64,000 nt of DNA, from the NCBI RefSeq assembly GCF_905147045.1, contig NC_065888.1, positions 13,955,001 to 14,019,000 on the forward strand. The letters run 5' to 3'. The notes under the pieces are model-generated. The model worked only from the letters and a program-made list of their open reading frames with translations, was not told where the DNA came from and did not search any database. Shown one piece after another: positions 19,327 to 30,536 of this stretch. A program made the position numbers and the translations under genes. The DNA comes from Nymphalis io (Eukaryota > Arthropoda > Insecta > Lepidoptera > Nymphalidae). Each line of letters opens with the position of its first letter. Position 1 is the stretch's first letter.

Positions 19327-19673
19327 CTACCTCGTTGTTCTAGTGGCTCGATGTAAGGCCGCGGAACCGGAGGTCCTTGGTTCAATTCCCAGTATAATAA
19401 TAAAGTTATTGGGCTTTTATGTCAGAAAATTCTAATAGCAACCCGGAGTCTGAAAATTGGAAGAGTGTACCCTCCCGTGCTTCGGAAAGCACGTAAACCG
19501 TTGGTCCTGCGCCTGACCTCTTTCCGGTCGTGTCGGATTGCCGTCCCATCGAATTATGAGAGTTAGGGAATAGAGAGTGCACTTGTGTTTGCGCACACAC
19601 TTGTGCACTATAATATCTCCTGCGTAGTATCTCTCTTGAGATTGACCGCCGTGGCATAAATCCGTCTGGAGGA
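19327..19673 (+). repeat. SINE family C, nearly complete
   Basis: Head with GTTGTTCTAGTGGCTCG and TTGGTTCAATTCCCAG, body and GTCTGGAGGACA end all present. No target duplication is obvious. Confidence 0.85.
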
Positions 19674-19824
19674 CATTTTTATTATTATATTCTTATTTTA
19701 CATTTTCTCTCGTATGAGGTAACAAAAACCTAAATATACGGGCCGTTGCCAAGCGCGAGTGCGAGGGGCTAGGTGATCGTATAAGAGGATGAGATGGATG
19801 AAGTTGTAAGAAACTTGCGAGTGA

Positions 19825-20158
19825 GGTGGCATATGTTCAGAATCCGCCTTTTGGAGTAAATGTTGAGTGTGTTGAGGAATCTTTTTACCATAGAACTGCG
19901 AGGCATCGAAAAGATCTGCACCCGTACGTAGTTGACGTATTTAAGACACTTACGAAACGATTTGCTTCCTCGTTTCTGATACGCACCGCCAAGGTCTGGA
20001 ATAACCTCCCGACCTCCATTTTCCCCACCACCTACCATGTGGGTACCTTGAAGTTTAGAGTGAATAGGCATCTTATAGGCAAGTGCGCTCCATCTTAGAC
20101 TGTATCTCACTTTCCATCAGGTGTGATAACAGTCAAGCGCTAGCCTATACATTAAAAA
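19825..20158 (+). pseudogene. Jockey/CR1-like LINE, reverse transcriptase C-terminus
   Basis: Plus-strand frame with HPYVVDVFKTLTKRFASSFL and RTAKVWNNLPTSIFPTTY, the conserved end of jockey/CR1-type ORF2, then TAG, a short 3' UTR (TTTCCATCAGGTGTGATAAC) and a run of A to 20158. 5' truncated, and the first part is frame-broken. A minus-strand frame over the same bases is a shadow. Confidence 0.75.
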
Positions 20159-20759
20159 AAAACATATCAAGGCTACGTTGTAGGCTTTTAGGTATCCACT
20201 CAAGTTTATGATATGACAATGGGAACAATATGGATGGTGTTTGCTCGCCACTGACGCTTCAATTCAATTGCTATTATTAGTGAGATTATTTTTGTTCTAA
20301 TGATTAATAATAAATGGATATACTGAGTTATTGTAATGCTTTCTTAAATTATATTAGGTGTAGTATTTCCATTTGCTAGAACAACGATATCTTTAGCATG
20401 ATTTGTCATGCTACATATTGCCCGTGGGTAAAGCAGTAGCAAGTAATATAAAAAATAGACCCTTTCTAATCTAGCTAAACTATAAATAAGGTTAAAACTT
20501 AACAATTTAATTCAAACTTATATTATAATAACAAATACGTACGTTTTTATAACTTTTGATAGGCTCAATTGATTTTTATGAAATAAAGACTGAACGGAAC
20601 CTTGAAATACTTATTATGATAGTTAAGTTATTTCAATTCGTAAGTTTTAGCCGTTTCAAAAATTAGCCTATACTCAAGCCTAGATAGACATAAAAAAAAT
20701 GTTTGTTTTGACTTTGGTAACACAATTTTTTTTAACTTAAAAGAGGCAGATATTTTTAT
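20159..20759. other. Intergenic, nothing supported
   Basis: AT-rich. Confidence 0.35.
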
Positions 20760-20803
20760 AATCACAGACAGACACTTCAATTTCATTTATTTGTATATAT
20801 AAT
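20760..20803. repeat. Short dispersed repeat, copy 2
   Basis: Matches 5055-5099 (GACAGACACTTCAATTT, ATTTATTTGTATA). Here it sits between inverted AGAGGCAG (20742-20749) and CTGCCTCT. Confidence 0.45.
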
Positions 20804-21037
20804 CTAGACCTGCCTCTAGGAATTTCTTGTAAAACCTTTTAGTTTTATTTTTATAGCGATATAAAGCTTTCGGCGCGTACTACATTTTTGTTCCAGAACA
20901 AATTTTTCACATACTGCCCGGTATAAGATATTAACTTAAAGAAAATTTGAACGCTTATTTCATTGAGCTACTTGACTTCGGAGGTGATTGGTGGATTGTA
21001 GGTACACGGAGGGCTGTAATATAGTGAATATAAATAT

Positions 21038-21187
21038 TTATTTCATTGCAATGTAAATTACAAAAATGACGAAAAGTAGGATCGTGAAAAACACTGTGTT
21101 CAAATTCACATTACCGACGTCTTTCACAGTAGAAATGCAATTTTTCCATCCGTAAGAATATAAATTTCTCACACGTCTGTTCTTAAA
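21038..21187 (-). CDS. Candidate terminal exon with C-terminal membrane segment
   Basis: Minus strand, after CATCAG (acceptor AG at 21189-21188), a 49-codon frame runs to TAA at 21038-21040, and AATAAA overlaps the stop. It begins FKNRRVRNLYSYGWKNC, continues VKDVGNVNLN, and ends in a single hydrophobic helix (TVFFTILLFVIFVIYIAMK). That layout suits the tail of a single-pass or multi-pass membrane protein. The pyrimidine tract is weak and no other exon was found, so this stays a candidate. Confidence 0.3.
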   Translation of the reverse strand, partial: FKNRRVRNLYSYGWKNCISTVKDVGNVNLNTVFFTILLFVIFVIYIAMK

Positions 21188-21463
21188 CTGATGGTATCAA
21201 TTCACACAGAAAGTATTCCACTGAGAATTAATACTTTCAAGTTGTTCTCGCTAGAACTTTTAAATTATGTACTCTACGTGGTAGCTTCTCAAGCCTTCGG
21301 TTCTTATTGATAATCTAATGCTGCTATTAGGGTTAATACAGACGGGAACTATCCTCACTCGCGATGTTTCTCACTTATGTTCTCGTTCCCATCCTGTACG
21401 GATGACTGTGCAGCGGCTTTGGTACTTTGTGCAGTAGCCTATTACAAACTCGTTAATATAGAT

Positions 21464-21588
21464 AAGCCGAGATGGCCTAGTGGTTAGAACGCGTGATTCT
21501 TAACCGATAATCGTGGTTTCAAACCCAGGAAAGCACTATTAAATTTTTATGTCTTTAATTTGTGTTTATAATTTATTTCAATTTGCAG
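21464..21588 (+). repeat. SINE family B head, joined to family C
   Basis: A-box and B-box region (AGCCGAGATGGCCTAGTGG, GGTTTCAAACCCAGG) and the first part of the body. It switches at about 21588 into an antisense family C fragment. Confidence 0.8.
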
Positions 21589-21672
21589 GACCAATGACTT
21601 AACGTTCTTTTCGAGGCACGGGAGTATACACTCTTCCAACTTTCAGACCTAGACCAACGAGGCAGTTAAATA
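21588..21672 (-). repeat. SINE family C fragment in a composite
   Basis: GCAGGACCAATGACTTAACG, CGAGGCACGGGAGTATACAC and GACCAACGAGGCAG are the minus-strand form of the head-side half of family C. Confidence 0.7.
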
Positions 21673-22499
21673 TATACATATCATAAAGTAGAAGTTTTAT
21701 TTATGTTATCACGATTAATAATTTGCAACACATTAAGACCTAAAAAAAGAGCATACACTTAGCATGATCATCACTTGCTTAATATTTAAGTAGAGTATTA
21801 CAAAAAGGTTTTATATTCGTGTCAAAAATACTGACAAGTGACACACTTGAAAACAATATATTATATTTATGAGTATTATATCAAATGACAAATGAGGAAC
21901 GAGAAAAATAAAAAGAAAAAATAAATAAAGAAAGGAAAGACAATGTTGCGCGTGACAATAATTATATGCGTAATTAGGAAGATGAGCTTATTTTTTTTAT
22001 GATCTCAAAAAATCATATTTAAAATATAAAAAATACTGGCGAAATTTTTTTTACGATATCTGCAAAAATGAATTTGTTACAAATTTTTAAAGTTGCGTGA
22101 CGTCACATCGCCCAACGTCGCTCGTTCGCCCGTACAATTTCGCTTAAATTTTCGCGTTATTCTTGATTTTATTTATATTTCGGTTAGTATAAACAAAAAA
22201 CTTTCATATATTTATTATACAGTATTATAGCATACTAATTTAACAAATAGAACTCGGGAAAAATATTTTTTCTATATTATTAACAAAAACAAGTAGATAT
22301 TTTCGTGATGAGCATTTTAATATGAGTGCCTTAGTAGTGAAATTTGTCTTATTTATAAGTTTTTAGTTTTAGGATCAAACATTTAATTTTTACATGCTAG
22401 TAATAGGTATTCATTTAATATTAACATAATTCAGAATTTCAGAATGTTCGCAATAATGGCCTTGATTGCCAACCAAACTTTTTTTTCTAGCAGTGGAAA
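21673..22499. other. Intergenic, nothing supported
   Basis: AT-rich. A GC-richer island at 22095-22155 holds TGACGTCA (22098-22105) but no frame. Confidence 0.35.
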
Positions 22500-23735
22500 C
22501 CTTCAAAAAGGTACCCGGGTCCCAGGGGGGGGGGTGATACCGGGTTATGTGGAATTCTTACCCACTAAAAACACTGCGATGACCGTCCTCAGCACGGATC
22601 GGAGAGGCTGCGGGATCGTGTTGATATAACGCATCCGCGGCTTCTCCCGTGCTTTGCTTCGCTCGTGGCTTGGCGGAGCTTTCCTTATAAGGTTATTTCG
22701 CCCCCTCGCACTCCTCGCTAGTGCGTACGGCAGCGCGAGACCATCCCGGCTGCCGTCCTCCTCAGGGCCATCTGAAATAGGACACGCAAGGCCCCCACCT
22801 CACGCATTCACGGCCCCAGGGTTATGGCCTTTTAAGCCCCGGGCGTCTGGGCAATGAGATGGCTGAGACGACGCCTTCGTCGTCTCCGCTGAGCAGGATC
22901 GGCCCTTTCCCGTTCCCACTCTGCCGTCTCTTTCTGGACAATGACGATCGCACAGAAGGAGGCTACGGCCCTCCACGCCGATTCCCTGCAAAGCATCGCC
23001 GCCACGATTGCTCACAGGGACAGGTCTTGTCCAACTTCACGGACCAGGATCACCTTCGCCGCACTCCACGCGGGGCACACCTCCAACGTATGCTGAGCGG
23101 TGTCCCGGTCTGCGCCACAGTGGTGACACATCGCCGTCAATTCGCGTCCGATCTTACATAGGTATTCTCCAAAACAACCGTTACCGGTCATTACCTGCGT
23201 AAGTCGGAAGGTGACTCTCGCTTTCGTCTCATCCGGGCTTTGAAGGCTGGCAGGATCGCTGCAACGACGCGTTTGCGTGCGTACTGTTCTTCACAAAGAC
23301 GGTCGTGTCACGTCGCAAGAGCCCTCCGGTGTTCCTGCCGCTGCAACGCCTCGAGCGTACTCGAAGAGGGCGTGCTTTCACTGTTCAGGCGGAGGATGCA
23401 GGTCTGTTGGTTGCCGCCTCGTAGGATTTCGCGCGATATCCTCACACTGTGCGTAGGGCCACTCTCCGCTGCGAACTTTGGATCTTAGTCCTGCAGCGGC
23501 GGATGCCCGACAGCCTGTGAGACCAAACGGGTGCCACGTAGAGGGCCATCGATCGCACGACACCGGCATAGATACGGCGAACTTCCTTGCTCGGTCCCCC
23601 GAGATTAGACAGTAGTCTATGCATGGCACCTTTTCGATCCGGGGGGCTAGGCACTCGAAGTGCTCCTCGAAGTCCTAGCGACCATCCAGGGTGAGGCCCA
23701 GGTATTTCATGTACCTGGGGGCCAAACAAACTTGG
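22500..23735 (-). pseudogene. R1-clade LINE, frameshifted 3' half
   Basis: GC-rich block. Minus-strand frames starting near 23729 read, across frameshifts, HPGWSLGLRG, NLGGPSKEVRRIYAGVVRSM and ALYVAPVWSHRLSG, the region just after the R1 reverse transcriptase core. Downstream comes a Cys/His knuckle region (about 23130-23080) and a Glu/Arg-rich tail, then a 3' UTR with TTTTTAGTGGGTAA (about 22560). At least two frameshifts separate the pieces. The plus-strand frames here (22654-23488) are shadows. A G10 run lies at 22525-22534. Confidence 0.78.
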
Positions 23736-23864
23736 TACAACTCAACCACATTACGACACAAGTTAGCGCGACGACTTCTAAAATCACACCTTTTAACCGC
23801 GACGACTTCTAAAATGACCATCCCCTCATTTTGAGAATACCGCCTCGCTACCAAATCCAGTATC

Positions 23865-24352
23865 AGAACGTTAGGCTCCGTGGTCTATTGGAAGGTAAAG
23901 CCAAATTAGCTTCTAAAAGCTTCGTGTACTCAACACGATAAGTCAGCACTTTACGTCTGATTCTCGCCTAAAATTCTACATGGCGAAAACTCAGCCCCAC
24001 ATGGAGTACTGCTCTCATCTCTGAGTTGGAGATATGTTATCACTCTGCATCTTATATCGCATCTTTTACGGAGAATGCTCTGAGGAACTGTTTAGATTAA
24101 TCCCATGAGCTGAATTTGACCACCGGACATCGCGTCTATGTTCTAAATTCCAGCCATACCATTTCGATGTCTGGAAATCCACTACTACAGCGCTATTTAC
24201 CCGGCGACTTTTCCGAACCCTTATGACATAGAAACCTTCAAGAAAAGCCTAAGTCTACTCATTCCTTTAAGGCCGACAACGCTCCTGCAAGCACACCGGT
24301 GTTGCTGTCCTTGGACAGTCCTCCTGCTTTTTTGCCCCCCTTTTACATAAAA
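23865..24352 (+). pseudogene. Jockey-like LINE, decayed reverse transcriptase end
   Basis: Broken plus-strand reading with LEGKAKLASK, PHMEYCSHL, CILYRIFYGECSEELFRLIP and FDVWKSTTTALF in order, as in jockey-type ORF2 C-termini. The normal segment between the HMEYCSHL motif and CILYRI is deleted. Stops and frameshifts are frequent. It abuts the R1 fragment on its left. Confidence 0.72.
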
Positions 24353-24353
24353 A

Positions 24354-24856
24354 AGGTTCCTTCCAGTAACAGATTATTTCATTAAAAGTAGGCTCCTCAC
24401 ATCGCTATGAGCGCTACCAATGACATAGTATGTTTGCATCCTTTACATTCGAGATTGTTAATTTTATTTGCACTTTCATTAGAGAAAAATTTACAATAAT
24501 TTGCCGTGGCTCTATATCGTAACTATCGCAACCCGAACTGTGTGTGTAAAATTAAAATGTAAGAAATTTATATTATATTCTATATCGATATTATCTTCTA
24601 TCGAAAGCCGAAAGCACTATGATACTAGTGCTACACTACATGAAGAATACGGACTTATTACCGATCACAGTTATGATCAACTACATTAAAAAAATATTAA
24701 AATAAACAATAATAATAAGCTCACTAATATATTTCTCGAAATATATTCTTCGTAAACGAACTTCGTTTTAAAGTTGATAATTAAAAAAAAATATTCGATT
24801 CGAGTAGAAATTAATTATTATCGGTTCAAAATAAATAGTAATAAATAATTGTTATT
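24354..24856. other. Intergenic, one unsupported frame
   Basis: A 62-codon plus frame at 24501-24689 lacks any domain or splice context. Confidence 0.3.
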
Positions 24857-24870
24857 TCTAAAATATAATA

Positions 24871-25094
24871 ATGTCCTCCGGACCGATTTCGGCCACGGTG
24901 GCCAATCTCAAGAGAGATTAGCCAACTGCGCAGGAGATATTATAGTGCGCAAACACAAGTGCACTCTATTCCCTAACTCAAATCCGATGGGACGGCAATC
25001 CATCACCACCGAAAAGTGTTCAGGCGCAGGACCAACGGTTTCACGTGCTATTTTTGTGCTTTCCGAGGCACAGGAGTGTATACACTTCCAGCTA
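24871..25094 (-). repeat. SINE family C, 5'-truncated, perfect 14-bp target duplication
   Basis: TCTAAAATATAATA occurs at 24857-24870 and 25095-25108. The copy lacks the tRNA-like head. Its 3' end (GGTCTGGAGGACAT-like, on the left) has no poly(A), so the true family end is seen. Confidence 0.88.
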
Positions 25095-25307
25095 TCTAAA
25101 ATATAATATTAATAGATTATTATTATTTGCTTACAAGTATGTTAAGTATTTAACAATTAATTTCAATACAAATCATCATTTTAAATCACGAGTATCCATA
25201 CTTAAATTATAAATGGTAAACTATCTGCGGTAGATATTAATTTTTAACATATGTAAAAAGTGTACCTATAGAAGAATTATTTATACGTACCTGAATAACA
25301 TTCCTAT

Positions 25308-25544
25308 AATATAAAAAAGCCGAGATGGCCCAGTGGTTAGAACGCGTGAACCTTATCCGATGATCGTGGGTTCAAGCCCGGGCAAGCACCACTGTATTTT
25401 CATGTGCTTAATTTGTGATTATAATTCATCTCGTGCTTAACGGTGAAGGAAAACATCGTGAGGCAACCTGCATGTGTCTAATTTCATTGAAATTCTGCCA
25501 CTGAGGAGTCCTTAGCCCAGCAGTGGGACATTAACAGGCTGTTA
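25308..25544 (+). repeat. SINE family B, internally deleted, 17-bp target duplication
   Basis: CTGAATAACATTCCTAT at 25291-25307 and 25545-25561. Between the duplication and the head are ten extra bases (AATATAAAAA). The body jumps from ATTCTGCCACTG to GAGTCCTTAGCCCAG. It ends GGCTGTTA. Confidence 0.9.
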
Positions 25545-25859
25545 CTGAATAACATTCCTATGTATAAAGGTTAAAATTAAACATAGCTACTGTAGAAATT
25601 CTGACCGTGTAGAAAACGTTCTTACCAACGGGTAAGAATGCTTGCAACATTTCCCCATTGAATAACAATAACTGTTCTGGGTGAAAAAAATTGTGCAAAC
25701 AAATCTGTCTGTCTGTTGATGATTTCTATTATATACTTTTTATAACAATATCCCTTAATAGTATATAAAAATAGTTTACTTGAGTGATGTCAATCATACA
25801 AATATTTACACACAAACTTAAGGATTCTAGAGCTGTATAATATGGTTTTATTTTTTCAG

Positions 25860-25993
25860 TATTATTATTGATTTTGCCACAAAGCCCTACCATGAAGCTG
25901 TTGCCAAACATTTGCATCGAAGTGACGGAAACACAGGATTATAAAGTTATCCCATTCAACGCCAGGGACCCACGTAGTGGGCTCATTTTAAAA
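25860..25993 (+). CDS. Candidate internal exon of an unrecognised gene
   Basis: Follows a strong acceptor (TTTATTTTTTCAG, AG at 25858-25859) and ends at a consensus donor, GTAAGT at 25994-25999. In the frame open to the donor it reads LLLILPQSPTMKLLPNICIE then VTETQDYKVIPFNARDPRSG and LILK. Entry phase is 1 and exit phase 0. The peptide belongs to no family that I know. Confidence 0.38.
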
Positions 25994-26135
25994 GTAAGTT
26001 TTTCTTTGTATAAATGCCATAATAAAATTCGACAATAAAATTGTTTGGCCATTTTAAAAAGACCCTCTTAATATACGCTTTGGTTTTTATGCTTAGACAT
26101 ATTTAATTTTTCAATACATTTTATCTTCTTCCTAG

Positions 26136-26267
26136 ATGCCAAAGACCCACGTTAAAGGTTATTTTGCAGGCGTAGAAGACGTTGAAAGAAATAAAATAAA
26201 AAGAAACTCTTGTTTTGTTGTTTTGTTTGCTTTGGTACGATATATTTTGTTATTTTTTGAATATTAA
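26136..26267 (+). CDS. Candidate terminal exon following 25860-25993
   Basis: A 142-base intron with a pyrimidine tract and CTTCCTAG (AG at 26134-26135) precedes it. The frame continues in phase 0: MPKTHVKGYFAGVEDVERNK, then a hydrophobic stretch (CFVVLFALVRYILLFF) and TAA at 26265-26267. Consensus splice signals and a kept frame on both sides make chance less likely, but the gene's other exons are not visible. Confidence 0.38.
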   Translation: MPKTHVKGYFAGVEDVERNKIKRNSCFVVLFALVRYILLFFEY

Positions 26268-26400
26268 ATTCGTTTGGCTTTTGGAATATTTAATAGTTAT
26301 TAAAAAAACGCACGCTAATTTAAAACCGCCATTTTGTTAATGGATAAAAAAGTATAGTAATTAATGTATTATTGGCGCGACTTTTGATTTGTTCATTGTG

Positions 26401-26698
26401 ACTGGTGGTAGGGCTTTGTGCAAGCTCGCCTAGGTAGGTACCACCCACTCATCAGATATTCTACCGCAAAACAGCAATACTTGATATTGTTGTGTTCCGG
26501 TTTGAAGGGTGAGTGAGCCATTGTAATTACAGGCATAAGGAACATAAAATCTTAGTTCCCAAGGTTGGTGGCGCATTGGCTATGTAAGCGATGGTTGACA
26601 TTTTTTACAATGCCAATGTCTATGGGCGTTTGGTGACCAATTACCATCAGGCGGCCCATATGCTCGTCCGCCTACCTATTCTATAAAAGAAAAAAAAA
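26401..26698 (+). repeat. SINE-like family A, full length
   Basis: From ACTGGTGGTAGGGCTTTGTG to CTATAAAAGAAAAAAAA. TGTTCA is found on both sides (near 26391 and 26701) and may be a short target duplication. Confidence 0.92.
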
Positions 26699-26704
26699 TG
26701 TGTT

Positions 26705-27048
26705 CAAATGTGTCGTTTGGATTTTTAAAATTAATTGAGTGAGTTATTTACATCAATTTATATGATTTCATAATACAATACTTATATAATTCATAATACT
26801 TCATAGCGACCACGACCGCTCTGACAAGAGTGTCACGACGAAGAAGAAGAATATAATTTCGTGTTATATTTTTTATAACACCAATTGAAGATTTCTATAA
26901 AATCAACTTCTTGATGCTAAATATTTATATATTGGAATTGGCGCGCAGATTTGACCGTGTGTCATACGTAGAGAGCTGGGAGCCAATTCAACTAATCTAT
27001 AACAATTACGATACGTTCCCGATTCAAGTCAACTTTGACTCCTCTTAG
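26705..27048. other. Intergenic, nothing supported
   Basis: AT-rich, no gene or repeat seen. Confidence 0.35.
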
Positions 27049-27215
27049 TTCTCCCGACCGATTTCAGCAACGACGGTCAATCTCAAGAGAGATTAGCCAA
27101 CTGCGCAGAACATTTTATAGTGCGCAGTGTGTGCGCAAGGACAGGTGCACTCTCTATTCCCTAACTCTCCTAATCCGATGGGACAACAATTCGACACGAC
27201 CGAAAAGAGTTCAGG
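27049..27215 (-). repeat. SINE family C, 3' part
   Basis: CCGACCGATTTCAGC, CTCAAGAGAGATTAGCCAAC and GACACGACCGAAAAGAGTTC match the minus strand of the family. The frame at 27035-27343 is built on it. Confidence 0.8.
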
Positions 27216-28133
27216 AATACAGCACAGGAACATTAAATTTAAATAGAAAAGGCACACCATTGCGAATTCAACAAGAAAAAATAAAAACAGCAGAATTGGC
27301 TATTATGAATACGAATGGACTTTGTGTAATTGCTTCAAAATAATAATAAATTATTTATTCCTTGACAAGGCGAGTTTTATTAGGAGGTGCAAAACAAAAA
27401 TATAATCATAAAATACTCTAAAATGCATTTTAAGACAATGTACAATGAATCAATTATTATTATAAACAGCATGAAAACTACAAAAAGATTGAAGACCACT
27501 GTTACAGGGTCGGAGCGAGTGAAATAACTTGTTGTTAACTTACTCATTCTTCATTGAATGCACGTTTTCACTATCACTAAGCACGGGAACGCCTCCAAAT
27601 ATACTGCTTATAGCCAACCAACCCGAAAAATATCCAATTTAACTATAATCAAGCGTTTTTTATCACGAGTACTTACCGTATACCAACAACCCACGACGTG
27701 AGTTCAAGGTTTTTATTATATGTATTGCCGAGGACCCCGCTAGCGGGTTCACTAACACAATGAATGATGGCATTGCGTATGAGGATATGAAAAGTGTGGA
27801 GGATGCGAATGTGCTAATTGGGACACGTAGCAATCTAATAGTATTTATTCGTACAGTCGTCTGTTTTTTAAATTGAAAGCTTAATTCGTATTATATTGAG
27901 GTCAACGTCGTAATTTAAGATGGAGTATATATTTTATAGTATTACATATTATATTAACAATCTTTCGTTTTTATTATTATAATACTAAAATGCTTTCCGC
28001 ACTTGCTACATTTTCTTTCCGCGAAAAAATACATTTGCCGCATGTCACTCATATTCATACTTCAAACATATATTTGTTTCTTGAATCAGTCCCTGCGGCG
28101 CTGCTGTGACGAGAGGGCTACGGAAAATTTTCA
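27216..28133. other. Intergenic, nothing supported
   Basis: A GC-richer stretch at 27720-27840 has no frame longer than chance. Confidence 0.35.
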
Positions 28134-28352
28134 CTGAATTTTCATGTGCTTAATTTATGTTTATAATTCATCTCGTGCTTGACGGTGAAGGAAAACATCG
28201 TAAGAAAACCTGCATGTCTAATTCCACTAAAATTTGCCACATTTGTATTCCACCAACTCGCATTGGAGCAGCGGGAGGAATAAGCTCCAAACCTTCTCCT
28301 CAAAAAATGGTAGGAGGCCTTAGCCCAGCAGTGGGACATTCACTGGCTATTA
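28134..28352 (+). repeat. SINE family B without head
   Basis: Starts at CACTGAATTTTCATGTGC and keeps the body through CCCAGCAGTGGGACATTC. Both small frames over it (either strand) are element-derived. Confidence 0.85.
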
Positions 28353-29042
28353 CTGTACTATAAGAAAAAGCATATAAATGAGACCGTTCAACGAGACGGG
28401 CGGGTAAGGTACGCGCGAAAAAAATTGCTGGCTTTTGAAAATAGGTCTCTAACTCTTATTGAAATCTCTTTTGAATTTTCTTCAAAGGAATATAATAATA
28501 CAATAACAGTATTCATTGAATGGGTTCAAAGGCATTATATCCGTAGTACGTATCAATAGCAGAATTTTCAATTATAGTGATTTGTTATGAATCCACAATA
28601 ATGTAGCGATGTGGGACACGAGGCGACTTTATTCGAATCGCCGGAAACTACCGTCGTTCGTGCCATTGTCACTGATAGCGCCATTGATTTAAGGTAATAT
28701 GTCCATAGATTTAGTTTGAAACTAGACTTGGCTTTTAAAGTTTGTAGAAACAACATTTGATTGTGTATATTGAACACGATGCTGGCTTATATTTAAGTAA
28801 ATGTCAAATAATAGCCTGTTTATTTCCCGTTAATTGGCAAAATCCTCTAAATTATTGGAGCTTATTCTATCACGCCACCGTGTAGATTACTTCACGATAT
28901 TTTTTGTCACCGAGTACGAGGATAATTGTTATCAAAACAAATTAAGTACGTACCTGGAAATTCGGCATTGCTTAGTGAAATTCTATGTTACACTCAGCTA
29001 TAACGTCTCGACTCCTTAATTATGGAATCTTTTGAGAACTCA
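28353..29042. other. Intergenic, two unsupported frames
   Basis: A minus frame at 28568-28777 (with MALSVTMARTTVVSGDSN) and a plus frame at 28834-29019 have no supporting context. Confidence 0.3.
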
Positions 29043-29150
29043 GATTATGATAGTGACGGATTAGAGATAGCGCTTGTGCTTGGGTACACACTTGTGCACT
29101 ATAATATGCACCGTCCACTTGGCCAGTCTCCCCTGGGAATGGCTGAATGA
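29043..29150 (+). repeat. SINE family C fragment, diverged
   Basis: ACACACTTGTGCACTATAAT and the AGTCTCCCCTGGGAATGG motif correspond to the family's last third. Confidence 0.5.
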
Positions 29151-29904
29151 AATGAATGAATCATCATTGAAAATAGTTTTAATGATAAATCTCAGAGAAT
29201 TAAGATAAACCAAATGAGCCGAACTTCTTCTCGTAATCCTACTTGTTTAAAAACTATTACTTGTGTATTTTATAAACCCTTGTTATTCGTATGAAAACTT
29301 TAAGTTATTACATTATTTAAACATGTATGCTTATTCATTCCTAATTTTTTTTAAAGATATTTATTAATTTGGTGAATAATTTTTATTGGCCCATACGTCC
29401 ATCGATGTATATTATTAAGACATTTCGAAAATCTGCCTGCTCAATCTAGATTTATATATCTTCAACTCGAGCGTGCATAAAGTGCACGCGGCGTCAGCAA
29501 AAAGCAATAACGAATATTCTATTGCAGTGCCGTAGCATTTACCAAAATGTCTGCGGATTTCTTTCGAAATTGTCGTTTAAAAATTGTCTCCATAGAAATT
29601 ATACTTTAATAATTCTAAGATTGTTTAATTTCAAATAAATATTGCTGGTAAATAGTATCAGTTTATGTAGACGTAAAATGTTAGCGTATTTTATTATTCT
29701 TTGGATTGATTTTAAAATGAAGTTAAAGTAAATATCATCGCCGGGTTTTTTGTTATAAAAACCTTTGACTAACCGAATTATATACTTAAACTTTACAATG
29801 TTCAAGACCGTATGAAAATCCGTTGTTTAGTTTTTGGGTTTATCGTGTTCAGAGGGTCGCGAAGGGCGGAATTTATTTTAAAATATGTAGTGTACCAATT
29901 AATT
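29151..29904. other. Intergenic, nothing supported
   Basis: AT-rich. The frame at 29599-29805 is Lys/Ile/Asn-dominated, as random AT-rich DNA would give. Confidence 0.35.
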
Positions 29905-29966
29905 TGGTAGTAGGGCTTTGTGCAAGATTGTTTGGGTAGTACCCACTCAACATATTCGACCATGCC
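29905..29966 (+). repeat. SINE-like family A, 5' fragment
   Basis: TTGGTAGTAGGGCTTTGTGC and GGGTAGTACCCACTCA match the first 60 bases. Confidence 0.6.
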
Positions 29967-30267
29967 ATGGGTGGAAACTAGTAAAAAACAAAACATACAC
30001 GCTAAAATACAATATAAATATAACTACTGTTTGTATGTAACTGTCACTCATATGTCAGTCTTAATACGTCAGCATTGGGTATATTTTTGATTCTCCTCCC
30101 TTTGCACATAGAGCTAATGTTTGAATATGAAACATTCCAGATTCTCGGTCAACATACGTAGGATCTCGTTGCCGGACGCACTTACGTTCGGCAAAGAAGT
30201 CCAGCGTTAGCAAACATATCCGAAACGCTGCCGTTCTGTGGCAACTTCATTAGGATTTTATTTGTTA
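29967..30267. other. Intergenic, nothing supported
   Basis: A GC-richer patch at 30160-30245 has partial dyads (GTTGCC with GGCAAC) but no frame. Confidence 0.3.
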
Positions 30268-30536
30268 CTAGCTACTACCGACTTAGTCCTGGTCGAAGAA
30301 ATATCGCCTGTATCAGTAGATATTTTATTGAAAATTTTTGATTGGGTTACATTAGTGCAATTTACCTAAGAATCTCTTGATTTTTTTTTTGAAAATAAAA
30401 CACACCTTGTGTTATTCGCTGATAATTAAGCTTTATGTTGGTGAAAGAATTTAAAAAAATGGTTTAGTAGTTTTTAAGTTAATACATTACAAACAAACAT
30501 ACAAAAATCATTCTAATATTAGTTTAGATACATCTT
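30268..30536 (+). mobile_element. Helitron-like short repeat
   Basis: TACTAGCTACTACCGACTTAG start, TGGTTTAGTAGTTTTTAAGT and ATTCTAATATTAGTTTAG end. Same layout as 7350-7510. Confidence 0.4.

Noticed and set aside
22654..23488. Several GC-rich plus-strand frames
   Set aside because: Shadows of the minus-strand R1-clade ORF2; the minus-strand reading has recognisable motifs.
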